This document shows positions 1 to 9,310 of a stretch of 35,634 bases of DNA, piece after piece. The stretch is from Lachnospiraceae bacterium (GTDB taxonomy: Bacteria; Bacillota; Clostridia; Lachnospirales; Lachnospiraceae). Positions within the stretch are counted from its first letter, which is position 1; each line of letters begins with the position of its first letter. Both the position numbers and the translations under genes were made by a program. Where the stretch lies: NCBI GenBank assembly GCA_024680595.1, contig JAILCB010000004.1:1-35634 (forward strand). The letters are read 5' to 3'. A model generated the notes under the pieces. The model saw only the letters and a list, made by a program, of their open reading frames with translations, did no database searches and was not told the DNA's origin.

Positions 1-305
1 TCTCGCGCTCGTGCAAGCACGGCGACGAGACTTTGGCTCCTAGCCTACAATCGAGTAGGGGAAAAGCCCCCTACTCGATTCCGGCTACGCCCACATCTCA
101 GGCCCTACGGGCCTTCGATGATGGGCTGTGCCTTGCGTCTCACGCTCGTGCAAGCACGGCGACGAGACTTTGGCTCCTAGCCTACAATCGAGTAGGAGAA
201 AAGCCCCCTACTCGATTCCGCACGCGAACATTCCGCACTTCGTGCTCCATGTTCTTACGACCGGCAAATGAATTTGCATGCAAGCATGCAATTCGCTTGC
301 CGGTC
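1..305. repeat. Two tandem ~137-bp units of a hairpin-rich dispersed intergenic repeat, followed by a ccggcaaatg...cttgccggtc module
   Basis: 'caagcacggcgacgagactttggctcctagcctacaatcgagtagg' starts at 14 and again at 151. Related sequence recurs at 14640-14912 (inverted) and 33595-34190. Confidence 0.85.
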
Positions 306-322
306 TTGTGCTACAAAAAACA

Positions 323-348
323 GGAGGGAGATGAATTTATCTCCCTCC
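323..348 (-). terminator. Rho-independent terminator for the pduQ-side operon
   Basis: Perfect 10-bp stem ggagggagat/atctccctcc with 6-nt loop; on the minus strand followed by TGTTTTTTG. Confidence 0.8.
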
Positions 349-362
349 CGGTGGTGTTATTT

Positions 363-1511
363 TTACCACAAATCGATGTAAATTTTCTTGATATCGTCGA
401 ATGTGACAGGTGTCGGATTGGTAGCCAGAGTGGAATCCTTCAGAGCCATCTCCGCCATTCTATCAATATTCTGGAAATAATCGCCTACAGGAATCTTTCC
501 ATATTCACTGATGGACTTGGGAATGTGAAGTTCCCTAAGCATATACTCTATAAAGAAATTCAATGCCCGAATGGCCATTGCCTCTGTTGCAAGGGAAAGA
601 CCCAGGCACTTGGACATATCCACATATTTCTTTATACAGCTCCTGTTGTGCTCCTGACGGCTATTCGCATATTGATCAATACCGGTATTAAAGGTGATGA
701 CCCTTGTCAAAAGCATTGCATTGGCACGGCCGTGGGGGATGTGGAACACAGCTCCCAGCTGGTGGGCCATGGCGTGATTCAGGCCTAAGGATGCGATATT
801 AAATGCTAAACCTGCTAAACAGGAAGCATTATGCATTTTTTCCCTGGCGTGAGTATCGTCCTTACTATGGAAAGAACGAATCAGGAACTGAGATACGAGA
901 GAAGCTGACTTTTCTGCCAAAGCATCTGTAAAAGAGTTGGCATTTGTACTGACATAAGCTTCCAAAGCATGGGTGAAAACATCCATACCTGTATCTGCTG
1001 TTACATTGGGGGGAACGCTTTCAACCAGCTTTGCATCGAGGATGGCCTCTGTAGGAATGAGGTCATCGCTCTTGATAGCAAACTTAGTATTCTCATCAGG
1101 ATTAGATATTACAGCAAAAGAGGTAACCTCACTACCGGTACCGCTGGTAGTGGGAATGGCAATCATGGGAACATCCCTATCAGGCTTAATAACCATCATA
1201 AGCTGCTTGATACCCTTGCCGGAGTCGATAGAAGAGCCTCCGCCGACCATAATCATGGCTTCAGGATCAAATTCCAGAAATGCCTGTAAACCAGCTGCAA
1301 TGTTTCTGATGGGCGGATCGGGTTTCACATCATCGAAAATGCGATATTCAATATTTGCCCTTTTCAGAGGATCCGTGATAAGGTGAATCATATCACTGCT
1401 GGCAATAAATGAATCTGTAACAATCAGAACCTTTTTGTAGGGAATCTGACTTAAACGCTCCAGGGCACCCTCGCCAAAAGACAGTTTAGTTTTTAGAATG
1501 AAACTTTCCAT
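363..1511 (-). CDS. pduQ: Iron-containing alcohol dehydrogenase, PduQ/EutG-like
   Basis: 382 aa; GGGSSIDSGKG, PTTSGTGSEVT and GLNHAMAHQLGAVFHIPHG motifs of Fe-ADHs; next to PduT and PduS. Confidence 0.88.
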   Translation of the reverse strand: MESFILKTKLSFGEGALERLSQIPYKKVLIVTDSFIASSDMIHLITDPLKRANIEYRIFDDVKPDPPIRNIAAGLQAFLEFDPEAMIMVGGGSSIDSGKGIKQLMMVIKPDRDVPMIAIPTTSGTGSEVTSFAVISNPDENTKFAIKSDDLIPTEAILDAKLVESVPPNVTADTGMDVFTHALEAYVSTNANSFTDALAEKSASLVSQFLIRSFHSKDDTHAREKMHNASCLAGLAFNIASLGLNHAMAHQLGAVFHIPHGRANAMLLTRVITFNTGIDQYANSRQEHNRSCIKKYVDMSKCLGLSLATEAMAIRALNFFIEYMLRELHIPKSISEYGKIPVGDYFQNIDRMAEMALKDSTLATNPTPVTFDDIKKIYIDLW

Positions 1512-1544
1512 ATAAGAATCCTTTCATTAACTGTGGCGAATATA

Positions 1545-2090
1545 TTAATAGAGTGACTTTACAACCTGCATATTGGGATGAGGAATGACAACCTTATTGA
1601 CAAGATAGCCCTTCTCCTCAGCGGTGGCGGCACCGTTCTTTACGGCCGTCTGTACTGCGGAAACATCGCCGGTCAGAGTGACAAAGCTCTTTCCGCCAAT
1701 ACCGCTTCCCATACGGATCTCAATCAGATGAACATTTGCGCTCTTCACAGCGGCATCTGCTCCGATAATAGAAGCTGTTACAGAGAAATACTCCAGAATT
1801 CCGATGGACTCGGGATGCTCAGGATAGGTTCCCATATTGATGGCTTCAATAACCTCATCATGTACACGGGGAATAACCAAATCGTCAACCAGGTGGGAAC
1901 CGGCAATTAAGCGGCCGTTCTTCATGGCAGACTGTACAGCGGAAACTTCGCCGCTAATAAGGATATTATACTTGCCGGGGCAGGAGGGCTTTGAGGCTAA
2001 TAATGAAACCTGCGCTGCCTTACACATAGCATCTGCGGCCTCAATGCCTTTAGCGATGCTGTTTAATTCCAAAAAACCAATTGTAATCAT
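1545..2090 (-). CDS. pduT: Tandem BMC-domain shell protein, PduT-like
   Basis: 181 aa, two BMC domains, CPGKY motif matching the [4Fe-4S]-ligand Cys region of PduT. Confidence 0.9.
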   Translation of the reverse strand: MITIGFLELNSIAKGIEAADAMCKAAQVSLLASKPSCPGKYNILISGEVSAVQSAMKNGRLIAGSHLVDDLVIPRVHDEVIEAINMGTYPEHPESIGILEYFSVTASIIGADAAVKSANVHLIEIRMGSGIGGKSFVTLTGDVSAVQTAVKNGAATAEEKGYLVNKVVIPHPNMQVVKSLY

Positions 2091-2138
2091 AGGTATGTGC
2101 TCCTTTATCTGTTAGATAAGACCAGAGGTTATTATTGC

Positions 2139-3485
2139 TCAGGCTTTCTTGATTGTGATCATATTCTTATCAATTGCCGTTACCGTACCGTTAATTGAGC
2201 AGTGGGTATTGGCACTCAGCGCATTCTCAGGGATTTTGCCTAGAAGGTCGCCCTTATTCACGCTATCGCCGACCTGCACCTGAATCTCGCCCGGAGCGCC
2301 GATGTGCTGGGCAACAGAGATATGTACCTCATCGGGGGCAAGTTCCACTAGCTTGTCGATGTCATAATCATAGTAAGCTTCCACGTCGAGTCTCATAGCA
2401 AGCCTATGGGAATTCACTCTACGATAATCTCTCTGTTCTCTTGCGCTGTAGGAATCCTGGGTCCTTTGATACCGGATGCCCTGCTTGCGGTATTCCGCCT
2501 TCAGCATCTGATTCACCTTCCTGGGAGAAAGCATCATAGGACAGGCATAAACCTCACAAAGACCACATTCTGAACAGGTAAGAGCCTCTTTCACAGCCTG
2601 AAGCTTCATGGTTTCCTCAAGATTCTCGCTGTATGCTACTGAACGCATAATCTTGTGAGGAGATAAGGGATGTCCAATTAAGAAACGAGGGCACATTTCA
2701 GTACAATACTGACACTGGATACAGCTGACCCTAGCCATCCGCATAGCACGCTCAAGAGGGAATTCCTTCCCCTGTACCAGGGCACTGTCGTTCTTTACAA
2801 TAACAACACCGCTGGTGGTCTTGGTTACATAGAGAGAATCCAGTTCTTCCTTTTTGTAGAGCTTACCCATCATAGGTCCGCCGATAAGGATGTGATAATC
2901 AGAAATGAGTGAACCGCCGGCAGCCTCAATACAGCTCTTCACAGAAGTTCCGATGGGAGCCTTGACAATAATGGGCTCTTTCACTTCGCCTGTAACAGTC
3001 AGGTATTTCTCTGTGAAGGGAGTGTCGTTCATAGCCTCAGAAATTCCAATCATAGAAGCTACATTAGAAACAACGGCTCCGACATTCAGAGGAATTCCTG
3101 CAGGAGGAACTGTCCTACCTGTAATGTCACATACCAGAGCCTGCTCATCCCCGGCCGGATAATAATTATGAAGCGGGAAGAGTTTCACAGGGCTCTTCAA
3201 ACTCGAAATAGCCTTCTGGAGAGAGGCTATCTCATCAGTGTAGGTCTCTTTCAGACCAATAAACATTTTCTGGGCCTTTGTCATCTGGCCGACTGCTTCA
3301 ACCGCCCGGATAATGTCTTCGGGCCTGTGCTTCATTAGATACCGGTCGGTGCGCAGAAGAGGCTCACATTCGGCGGCATTTACCAAAAGGTACTCCACCT
3401 CGCAGTTCAGCTTTGCATGCGTTGGAAAACCTGCTCCGCCGCAACCGATGATGCCGGCATCCTTAATCTGTTCCAATAATCCCAT
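2139..3485 (-). CDS. pduS: PduS-like RnfC-family ferredoxin/SLBB protein (cobalamin reductase / electron conduit)
   Basis: 448 aa; GCGGAGFPTHAKL N-terminus, two ferredoxin-like Cys clusters (CIQCQYCTEMCP, CSECGLCEVYACP). Confidence 0.9.
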   Translation of the reverse strand: MGLLEQIKDAGIIGCGGAGFPTHAKLNCEVEYLLVNAAECEPLLRTDRYLMKHRPEDIIRAVEAVGQMTKAQKMFIGLKETYTDEIASLQKAISSLKSPVKLFPLHNYYPAGDEQALVCDITGRTVPPAGIPLNVGAVVSNVASMIGISEAMNDTPFTEKYLTVTGEVKEPIIVKAPIGTSVKSCIEAAGGSLISDYHILIGGPMMGKLYKKEELDSLYVTKTTSGVVIVKNDSALVQGKEFPLERAMRMARVSCIQCQYCTEMCPRFLIGHPLSPHKIMRSVAYSENLEETMKLQAVKEALTCSECGLCEVYACPMMLSPRKVNQMLKAEYRKQGIRYQRTQDSYSAREQRDYRRVNSHRLAMRLDVEAYYDYDIDKLVELAPDEVHISVAQHIGAPGEIQVQVGDSVNKGDLLGKIPENALSANTHCSINGTVTAIDKNMITIKKA

Positions 3486-3779
3486 AATGATTTGTCCTTT
3501 CCCCTATTCTATTATTGATGGAACGATCATTGGACCGCCCTAAAATAGACAATTGACAAAATATACTTTGCCTTCTATTATAAATATGAAAGAGGTTATC
3601 AACAATAGACATATTTATCCTAGAAAAGGAAAAAAGTGAAACAAAACGTGTTCCATTTGTTATACATGAAACAAGTTTTAGTTTCATATTTTTACATTTT
3701 TTAGTTTTTTATAGACTAGATTAAACTATGCGAGTTGTGATATTATACATTCAAAGTAATTTTTGATGAGGGTGGGTCT

Positions 3780-4169
3780 ATGGGGATCGAAGAAAGAGGT
3801 TTCTGGAGCGATCATAAGAATGACTTGGTACGTATTATACAGGAAAGCGTACCCGGAAAGCAAATTACAATGGCTCATATCATATCTAGTCCCGATCCAA
3901 TCATGTATCAGAAGTTAGGACTGGATCCGAAGGTGGATTACCACAATGCAGCCATTGGAATTATGGCGATTACGCCATACGAGACGGCAATTATTGCCGC
4001 AGATCTCTGTATGAAATTTTCGCCGATTAAGCTAGGATTCCTCGATAGATTTTCAGGAACTCTGATTGTAACCGGCCTCATTTCTGATGTTCAGGTCGGT
4101 TTTCAAAGGGTTCTGGAATATACGTCCCAGACCATGGGCTTTACGGTCTGCGAAATTACTAATACTTAA
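3780..4169 (+). CDS. pduU: Circularly permuted BMC-H shell protein, PduU/EutS-like
   Basis: 129 aa; 'VPGKQITMAHIISSP...LGFLDRFSGTLIVTGLISDV' typical of EutS/PduU. Confidence 0.9.
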   Translation: MGIEERGFWSDHKNDLVRIIQESVPGKQITMAHIISSPDPIMYQKLGLDPKVDYHNAAIGIMAITPYETAIIAADLCMKFSPIKLGFLDRFSGTLIVTGLISDVQVGFQRVLEYTSQTMGFTVCEITNT

Positions 4170-4174
4170 TAATT

Positions 4175-4708
4175 ATGAAAAAGATTATTTTCTGTGGGCG
4201 GGTCGGCTGTGGAAAGACTACTTTGACCCAGGCTCTTAAAGGTGAAAACCTCTCTTATCATAAAACTCAGTATATTAATCATTATGATATGATTATCGAT
4301 ACTCCCGGGGAATACTCCGAGAATAAGAAAATGGTCAGAGCGGTTCTTTTATATTCTTTTGAGGCTGATGTTGTAGGCCTTATGGCTAGTTCCATGGAGG
4401 AATACACTTTATACCCGCCGAATATCGTTTATCTGGCTACGAGGCCCGTTATAGGGATTGTGACACAGATAGACCGTCCCAATTGCAGGCCTGACTGGGC
4501 TGAATTATATTTAAGGCTTGCCGGTTGCAAGAAAATTTTCTGGATATCCAGCGTTACAGGGGAAGGAATACCTGATTTAATGGATTATTTAAGGGATCCG
4601 GGAGATGAATTTCCCTGGGATAATGATCCTGAGTTCTGGGCCAAAAGACAAAAGGATAAAGAAAGAGAAGTGCAGCTGGGCAGATTTGGGTTTGATCGCC
4701 TGAAATAG
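4175..4708 (+). CDS. pduV: EutP/PduV-like small GTPase
   Basis: 177 aa; Walker A GRVGCGKTTL, DTPGEY, TQIDRP. Confidence 0.88.
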   Translation: MKKIIFCGRVGCGKTTLTQALKGENLSYHKTQYINHYDMIIDTPGEYSENKKMVRAVLLYSFEADVVGLMASSMEEYTLYPPNIVYLATRPVIGIVTQIDRPNCRPDWAELYLRLAGCKKIFWISSVTGEGIPDLMDYLRDPGDEFPWDNDPEFWAKRQKDKEREVQLGRFGFDRLK

Positions 4709-4964
4709 GTGAATTATTATATATTTTTTTATCAAACCAAGGATGAAATAAGTTATAGGAGGAAGAAACAGGCGAACAGTGGTAAAAAATGAAACACAGT
4801 TCCTTGATGAGCTGAACGTGATTTTTCTATTTTGTAAAAGTACCGTTTAACCGAACTCTGCCCTGGGTTCACAGGAATATAGTTTCAATTTTTGCTAATT
4901 TCAATTGTTTCACCCGATAGCTTTTTTTCAGAATAACAAATGAGCAATATATGGAGGAAATCAA

Positions 4965-5768
4965 ATGGATCAGGAGTTAATTGAGAAGGTAATGAAAGAA
5001 GTTACCGCTGAGTTGCAGACCGGTAGCGAAGCTGCCGCAGATCCTGCACCTGAATTTACCCCGAAGACTGATATCGGAATCACCGAGTTTGTCGGAACTT
5101 CCATGGGACATACCTACGGACTTGTGATTGCGGCTCTCGATCCGCTTCTGGTAGAAGGCTTCAATGTTGGCAAGTATCGTTCTATCGGTATTATCGGAAG
5201 CCGTACCGGCGCCGGCCCTCAGATTATGGCCGTTGACGAGGCTGTTAAGGCTACAAATACAGAGGTTATCTCTGTTGAGCTTCCCAGGGATACTGAGGGA
5301 AGTGGCGGACATGGATGCCTTATCCTTGTCGGCGCTGACGATGTCTCCGATGCAAAGCGTTGCGTAGAGATCGCCCTGGACGTGATTCCCAAGTATTTCG
5401 GAGAGGTTTATGCTGCTAACGATGATAGCACAAACTTCCTTGAGTATCAGTTCACTGCCCGTGCTTCAACTTGCCTGAACAAGGCATTTGGCACTCCTAT
5501 CGGCAAGGCTTTCGGATTCACCAATGGCTGCCCTGCTGCTATGGGTGTTGTTATTGCTGATACGGCTGTTAAGGCTGCTAATGTTGAGATCGTTGCTGTA
5601 TGCACACCTAAGAACGGTGGAACCAGCTTCTCTAATGAGGTTATCGTAGCCTTCACTGGAGATTCCGGTGCTGTTCGTCAGGCTGTTAGAGCCGGTATCG
5701 ATGTTGGTAAGAAGCTGCTTAGCGCTTTCGGTGGAACTCCTACCTCTGCTACAGTGCCTTACGTCTAA
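4965..5768 (+). CDS. pduB: Trimeric BMC-T shell protein, PduB-like
   Basis: 267 aa; duplicated BMC domain, amphipathic N-terminal helix MDQELIEKVMKEVTAEL; RBS ggaggaaa. Confidence 0.9.
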   Translation: MDQELIEKVMKEVTAELQTGSEAAADPAPEFTPKTDIGITEFVGTSMGHTYGLVIAALDPLLVEGFNVGKYRSIGIIGSRTGAGPQIMAVDEAVKATNTEVISVELPRDTEGSGGHGCLILVGADDVSDAKRCVEIALDVIPKYFGEVYAANDDSTNFLEYQFTARASTCLNKAFGTPIGKAFGFTNGCPAAMGVVIADTAVKAANVEIVAVCTPKNGGTSFSNEVIVAFTGDSGAVRQAVRAGIDVGKKLLSAFGGTPTSATVPYV

Positions 5769-5935
5769 TTATTCAGGACAGATTTTTTGTTGATTGTTCC
5801 TTTATCTTAGAAGGAATCTATCAATCAAATGGGTAATCCGGTTCTATCTTATGATTTGATTATAAGATTCAGGATTCGGCATAATGTATCGTCTGCCCTT
5901 TTGGGGCTGCGAGTTAATACTTAGGAGGAAATCAT

Positions 5936-6214
5936 ATGATATCAGAAGCATTGGGAATGGTTGAGACCAAGGGCCTTGTCGGCGCGATTGAGGCAGCCGA
6001 TGCGATGGTCAAGGCTGCTAATGTTAGCCTTGTAGGTTATGAGAAGATCGGTTCCGGACTGGTAACAGTCATGGTAAGAGGAGATGTCGGTGCTACTAAG
6101 GCCGCCGTTGAGGCTGGTTCTGCAGCAGCTGCTGTTGTTGGCACTGTTGTTTCTACCCATGTCATTCCTCGTCCTCATACTGATACTGAGAAGATCATTC
6201 CGACGATTTCATAA
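5936..6214 (+). CDS. pduA: Hexameric BMC-H shell protein, PduA/PduJ-like
   Basis: 92 aa; [27 protein letters not shown] and pore loop KIGSG; RBS taggagg. Confidence 0.92.
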   Translation: MISEALGMVETKGLVGAIEAADAMVKAANVSLVGYEKIGSGLVTVMVRGDVGATKAAVEAGSAAAAVVGTVVSTHVIPRPHTDTEKIIPTIS

Positions 6215-6328
6215 TTTCAGTTATAGAAACTACGTGACATAGACGGGAGACACGTCAGTCCGGCTGTAGTGACTTATATGAACTGTATGATGTTGCTATG
6301 CCGGACGGCGGTTCCTGTCCGACTCACT

Positions 6329-6359
6329 CAGCCGGCCGGTTTATCCGGCCAAAAGGCTG
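6329..6359 (+). other. Intergenic hairpin between pduA and the PduM-like gene
   Basis: cagccGGCCGGtttatCCGGCCaaaaggctg; no T-tract. Confidence 0.55.
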
Positions 6360-6377
6360 GGTTCGGGTAAATATTTC

Positions 6378-7307
6378 ATGACTATCGATCAGAATAAACT
6401 CAGAGAAATTGTGACAAAGATTCTAATGGCCTATGCGGCTGAGGGGCGTTTGGATGGGGCAGGTGTTTCTGCTCCAATTGTTGATGTTCCCAAAAAGGAG
6501 CTTTTTGTCTATTGTGAGAAAAACGGCAATTCCTCTTTCCTGGACTTTCTGAAACAGATTAAGGGTACGCCGGGTCTACGGATTACGGCAGTTTTGGAAT
6601 GTACTGAGGATGGACTTATCGGTTCGCTTACAGATGACAAACTCTGTGACAATATTGCCAGAGCCTGCTCTTTTGATGAAAAATGTGGTGGCATCAGCGT
6701 TTATCCTTCTTTTGGACGTTCCGCTTTGTGTGAGGCCGCTCTCGGCATGGATCGTGAATTTGCTTCCAGGTCGATTCGTCAGGATTTTGAGTGCGGAAGG
6801 AAGTCCATAATTCTCTCGGATGGAATGGATCCGTTTACCGGAAAAGAGCCCTCTGCTTATCGGGAAATGATTCTCGGTTATATTCGGTCACTTATTCAAA
6901 TGAATGTACAGTTTTGCAGGAATGCGGAAACTGCCGGAAAGCTTCTTGCGGGCGAGGGTTTGCTCGTACCTAACATGAAGGCTTCTTCAGCTGCTTCTGT
7001 CGGAACTGCAGGCTCTGCTTCTGAGAATGGGTCTACGAAGGCAAGTGCTCCTAAATCTGAAAAAACGGCAAAGGCCCAGACACTTCCCAAGGCACCTACG
7101 CCTGAGCAGGTTCTGGAGGCATCCAAAAAGCGCTATGTGCTTCAGACAGATTGCAACCTTTTAAAGCAGAGTGATTTTATGAATTTCCCTATCGGGAGTA
7201 CAGTTTATTCCCCTGAGAGGAAGATTCTGACCCCTCTTGCCAAGGATGCTCTGCACAATAGACAGCTTAGGTTTATCAATGGCCGTCAGGCTACTTATAC
7301 TTATTGA
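6378..7307 (+). CDS. BMC core protein of unknown function: N-terminal encapsulation-like helix, unknown middle domain, Ala/Ser/Pro linker, PduM-like C-terminal module
   Basis: 309 aa; MTIDQNKLREIVTKILMAYAAEG helix; C-terminal GSTVYSPERKILTPLAKDALHNRQLRFI resembles the tail of PduM. Confidence 0.6.
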   Translation: MTIDQNKLREIVTKILMAYAAEGRLDGAGVSAPIVDVPKKELFVYCEKNGNSSFLDFLKQIKGTPGLRITAVLECTEDGLIGSLTDDKLCDNIARACSFDEKCGGISVYPSFGRSALCEAALGMDREFASRSIRQDFECGRKSIILSDGMDPFTGKEPSAYREMILGYIRSLIQMNVQFCRNAETAGKLLAGEGLLVPNMKASSAASVGTAGSASENGSTKASAPKSEKTAKAQTLPKAPTPEQVLEASKKRYVLQTDCNLLKQSDFMNFPIGSTVYSPERKILTPLAKDALHNRQLRFINGRQATYTY

Positions 7308-7378
7308 TTGTTTACGCAGGTAATTCCGTCTTTTAGCTGATTCTGAATATGGAGACGGATGGAAAGGGTTTCGAACGC

Positions 7379-7684
7379 ATGAGATATGCATTAGGTCTTG
7401 TGGAAGTAGCTGGGTTATGTCCCGCCATAGCGACCTGTGACGTAATGCTGAAGGCCGCTAATGTTACGATCGTAGAAATCGAGCGTGCAAAAGGTGGTGG
7501 TTATACCGTTATTAAGGTTGAAGGCGATGTAGCTGCTGTCCAGGCTTCTTGTCAGGCTGGCTCAGCTTTTGCGAAGGAAGACGGAACGTTTGTTTCGCTC
7601 AAGGTTATTCCCAGACCGGAGAAATCAACCTGCAATTTCTTTGCAAAACATGAGTTTGACAGAAAGACTCTGTATCGGCTGTAA
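7379..7684 (+). CDS. Second BMC-H shell protein with C-terminal extension
   Basis: ORF track starts at 7349; ATG at 7379 is better supported by the upstream gaaaggg RBS and the BMC start MRYALGLVEVAG. Pore region AKGGGY. Confidence 0.85.
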   Translation: MRYALGLVEVAGLCPAIATCDVMLKAANVTIVEIERAKGGGYTVIKVEGDVAAVQASCQAGSAFAKEDGTFVSLKVIPRPEKSTCNFFAKHEFDRKTLYRL

Positions 7685-7762
7685 TGAGATCTGCTTTTTG
7701 ACTTTATGTTGCTGTAGCATCTCAGTTCATTATGCCAGGCAATCTGGCATGAGAGGAGTAGA

Positions 7763-8023
7763 ATGTATATTGCAAAAGTTGTCGGCAATGTGGTTGCCAC
7801 CAGAAAAGAGGAAAGTCTGGTAGGAACCAGATTTATGATTATCCAGCAGGTTGACAAGCATGAAAATCCTATTGGAAATGAGGTTGTCGCCGCTGATTAT
7901 ATCGGAGCCGGAAAAGGTGAAATCGTTTTGGTCGGTACGGGTTCTTCTGTCCGTGTAGGCGATGTTAATAAAGGCAAACCTATCGATGCCGCTATTTTGG
8001 GCATCATAGATGAGATTCAATAA
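7763..8023 (+). CDS. pduN: EutN/CcmL/PduN pentameric vertex protein
   Basis: 86 aa; MYIAKVVGNVVATRKEESLVGTRFMIIQ...GAGKGEIVLVGTGSSVR. Confidence 0.92.
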   Translation: MYIAKVVGNVVATRKEESLVGTRFMIIQQVDKHENPIGNEVVAADYIGAGKGEIVLVGTGSSVRVGDVNKGKPIDAAILGIIDEIQ

Positions 8024-8029
8024 GAAGAT

Positions 8030-9310
8030 ATGGCTGAGTTTTCTGCTGAAAAGGAAAAGAAGACACCTGAAATAATCGATCTTTTTGACAAAGAGCGTTT
8101 GGAGGAAATACAGGACAAGATAGGTAAAGCTACAGGTTTAGCCTTTGTGACCGTAGATTATACCGGTAACCCTATTACCAAGCTCAGTTGTTTTTCTTCT
8201 TTCTGTAAGCGTGTACGAGGAAATGATGATTGCCGCATTATATGTCAGAAGAGCGATGCCTTTGGTGCTTTGCAGGCGGCGATTTCCCATAAACCTTTCA
8301 TATATTACTGTCCATGCGGGCTCCTGGAAGTGGCCATACCTATTGAGGAGAATGGCGCTTTTCTGGGCGGCTTTATTGGAGGACAGGTACTCTGTGACGA
8401 TGCGCCTGCTGACACGATTCATTTAAATCAGCTTTTTGATCAGAAAAAGGAGTTTACAGAAACTCCTGAAATGTGCGAGTTAAGGCGCTCCGCGAAACAC
8501 TATCCTTTTTCTCAATATAAGGATATTGTAAATCTGATTCATTTAATTGTTTCTCAGTTTTATGAATCAAAGAATTATCAGCTCTTTGAAAAGAATTCAT
8601 TAGAAACGGAATCCGAGGAAATTCATGAATTAGAGAAGGAGATTTCCCATCTTAATGAGAAACTTTCTTTTCTGACAAATTTTCGGAATGAGTTTTTCTT
8701 CTCCCAGGTTTTTTCAACTATTTCAGGTCTTGCCATTCTGGAGAATGCAGAACGTACAAACGCTTTGCTTTTAGATTTATCAGATTATATAAAGGAGAGC
8801 GGCAGAGATTTAAAGGGATATTGGAGTCTGGAAGAGGAAATTCTGCAGATAAGACGTTACATTAGATTAACTTGTTCTAGATTTGGTGATAGGTTTAACC
8901 TACAGATAAATGTTCCGGATTCCATGAAAGTCAGGAGACTTCCAGTATTTCTTTTGCTTCCCTATGTGCAGCATGCTGTATATTATGGCGTTGCCTTAAA
9001 GAAGGACGAAGCTGTTCTCACAATTAACGTAAATGAGGAAAAGGGGAATACGGTCGTTGACCTTACGGAAAATGGCCCTGGATATTCTGAACATGAAATT
9101 TCTGAGTTGTTCCGTGATTATGGAGCAGAACATGAAGGAGCGTATATAGAAGAAGCTATTTCACGTAACAAAATGCGGATTATAGAGGAATTTGGCAGGG
9201 CTTTTGTTCCAGAAATCAGCGTTGGTCGGGGGGTTGGCAGGCGTTTTCGAATTGTTATACCCGGTATTTTCGCAGGAGGAACAGAGGGTGAAGTCGGTTC
9301 TAGTAGTTGA
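8030..9310 (+). CDS. PocR-domain sensor protein related to LytS-type histidine kinases (apparently degenerate)
   Basis: 426 aa; PocR-like N-terminus (CQKSDAFGALQAAISHKPFIYYCPCGLLEVAIPI...GGFIGGQV); kinase-like C-terminus with ENGPG. Confidence 0.8.
   Translation: MAEFSAEKEKKTPEIIDLFDKERLEEIQDKIGKATGLAFVTVDYTGNPITKLSCFSSFCKRVRGNDDCRIICQKSDAFGALQAAISHKPFIYYCPCGLLEVAIPIEENGAFLGGFIGGQVLCDDAPADTIHLNQLFDQKKEFTETPEMCELRRSAKHYPFSQYKDIVNLIHLIVSQFYESKNYQLFEKNSLETESEEIHELEKEISHLNEKLSFLTNFRNEFFFSQVFSTISGLAILENAERTNALLLDLSDYIKESGRDLKGYWSLEEEILQIRRYIRLTCSRFGDRFNLQINVPDSMKVRRLPVFLLLPYVQHAVYYGVALKKDEAVLTINVNEEKGNTVVDLTENGPGYSEHEISELFRDYGAEHEGAYIEEAISRNKMRIIEEFGRAFVPEISVGRGVGRRFRIVIPGIFAGGTEGEVGSSS

Noticed and set aside
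33-788. 251-aa plus-strand ORF overlapping pduQ
   Set aside because: Starts in the repeat cluster and runs antisense to pduQ; no recognisable domain.
4709-4964. Cobalamin riboswitch or ANTAR-type antiterminator leader upstream of pduB
   Set aside because: No recognisable B12 box or dual ANTAR hairpin; the regulator here is AraC-type.
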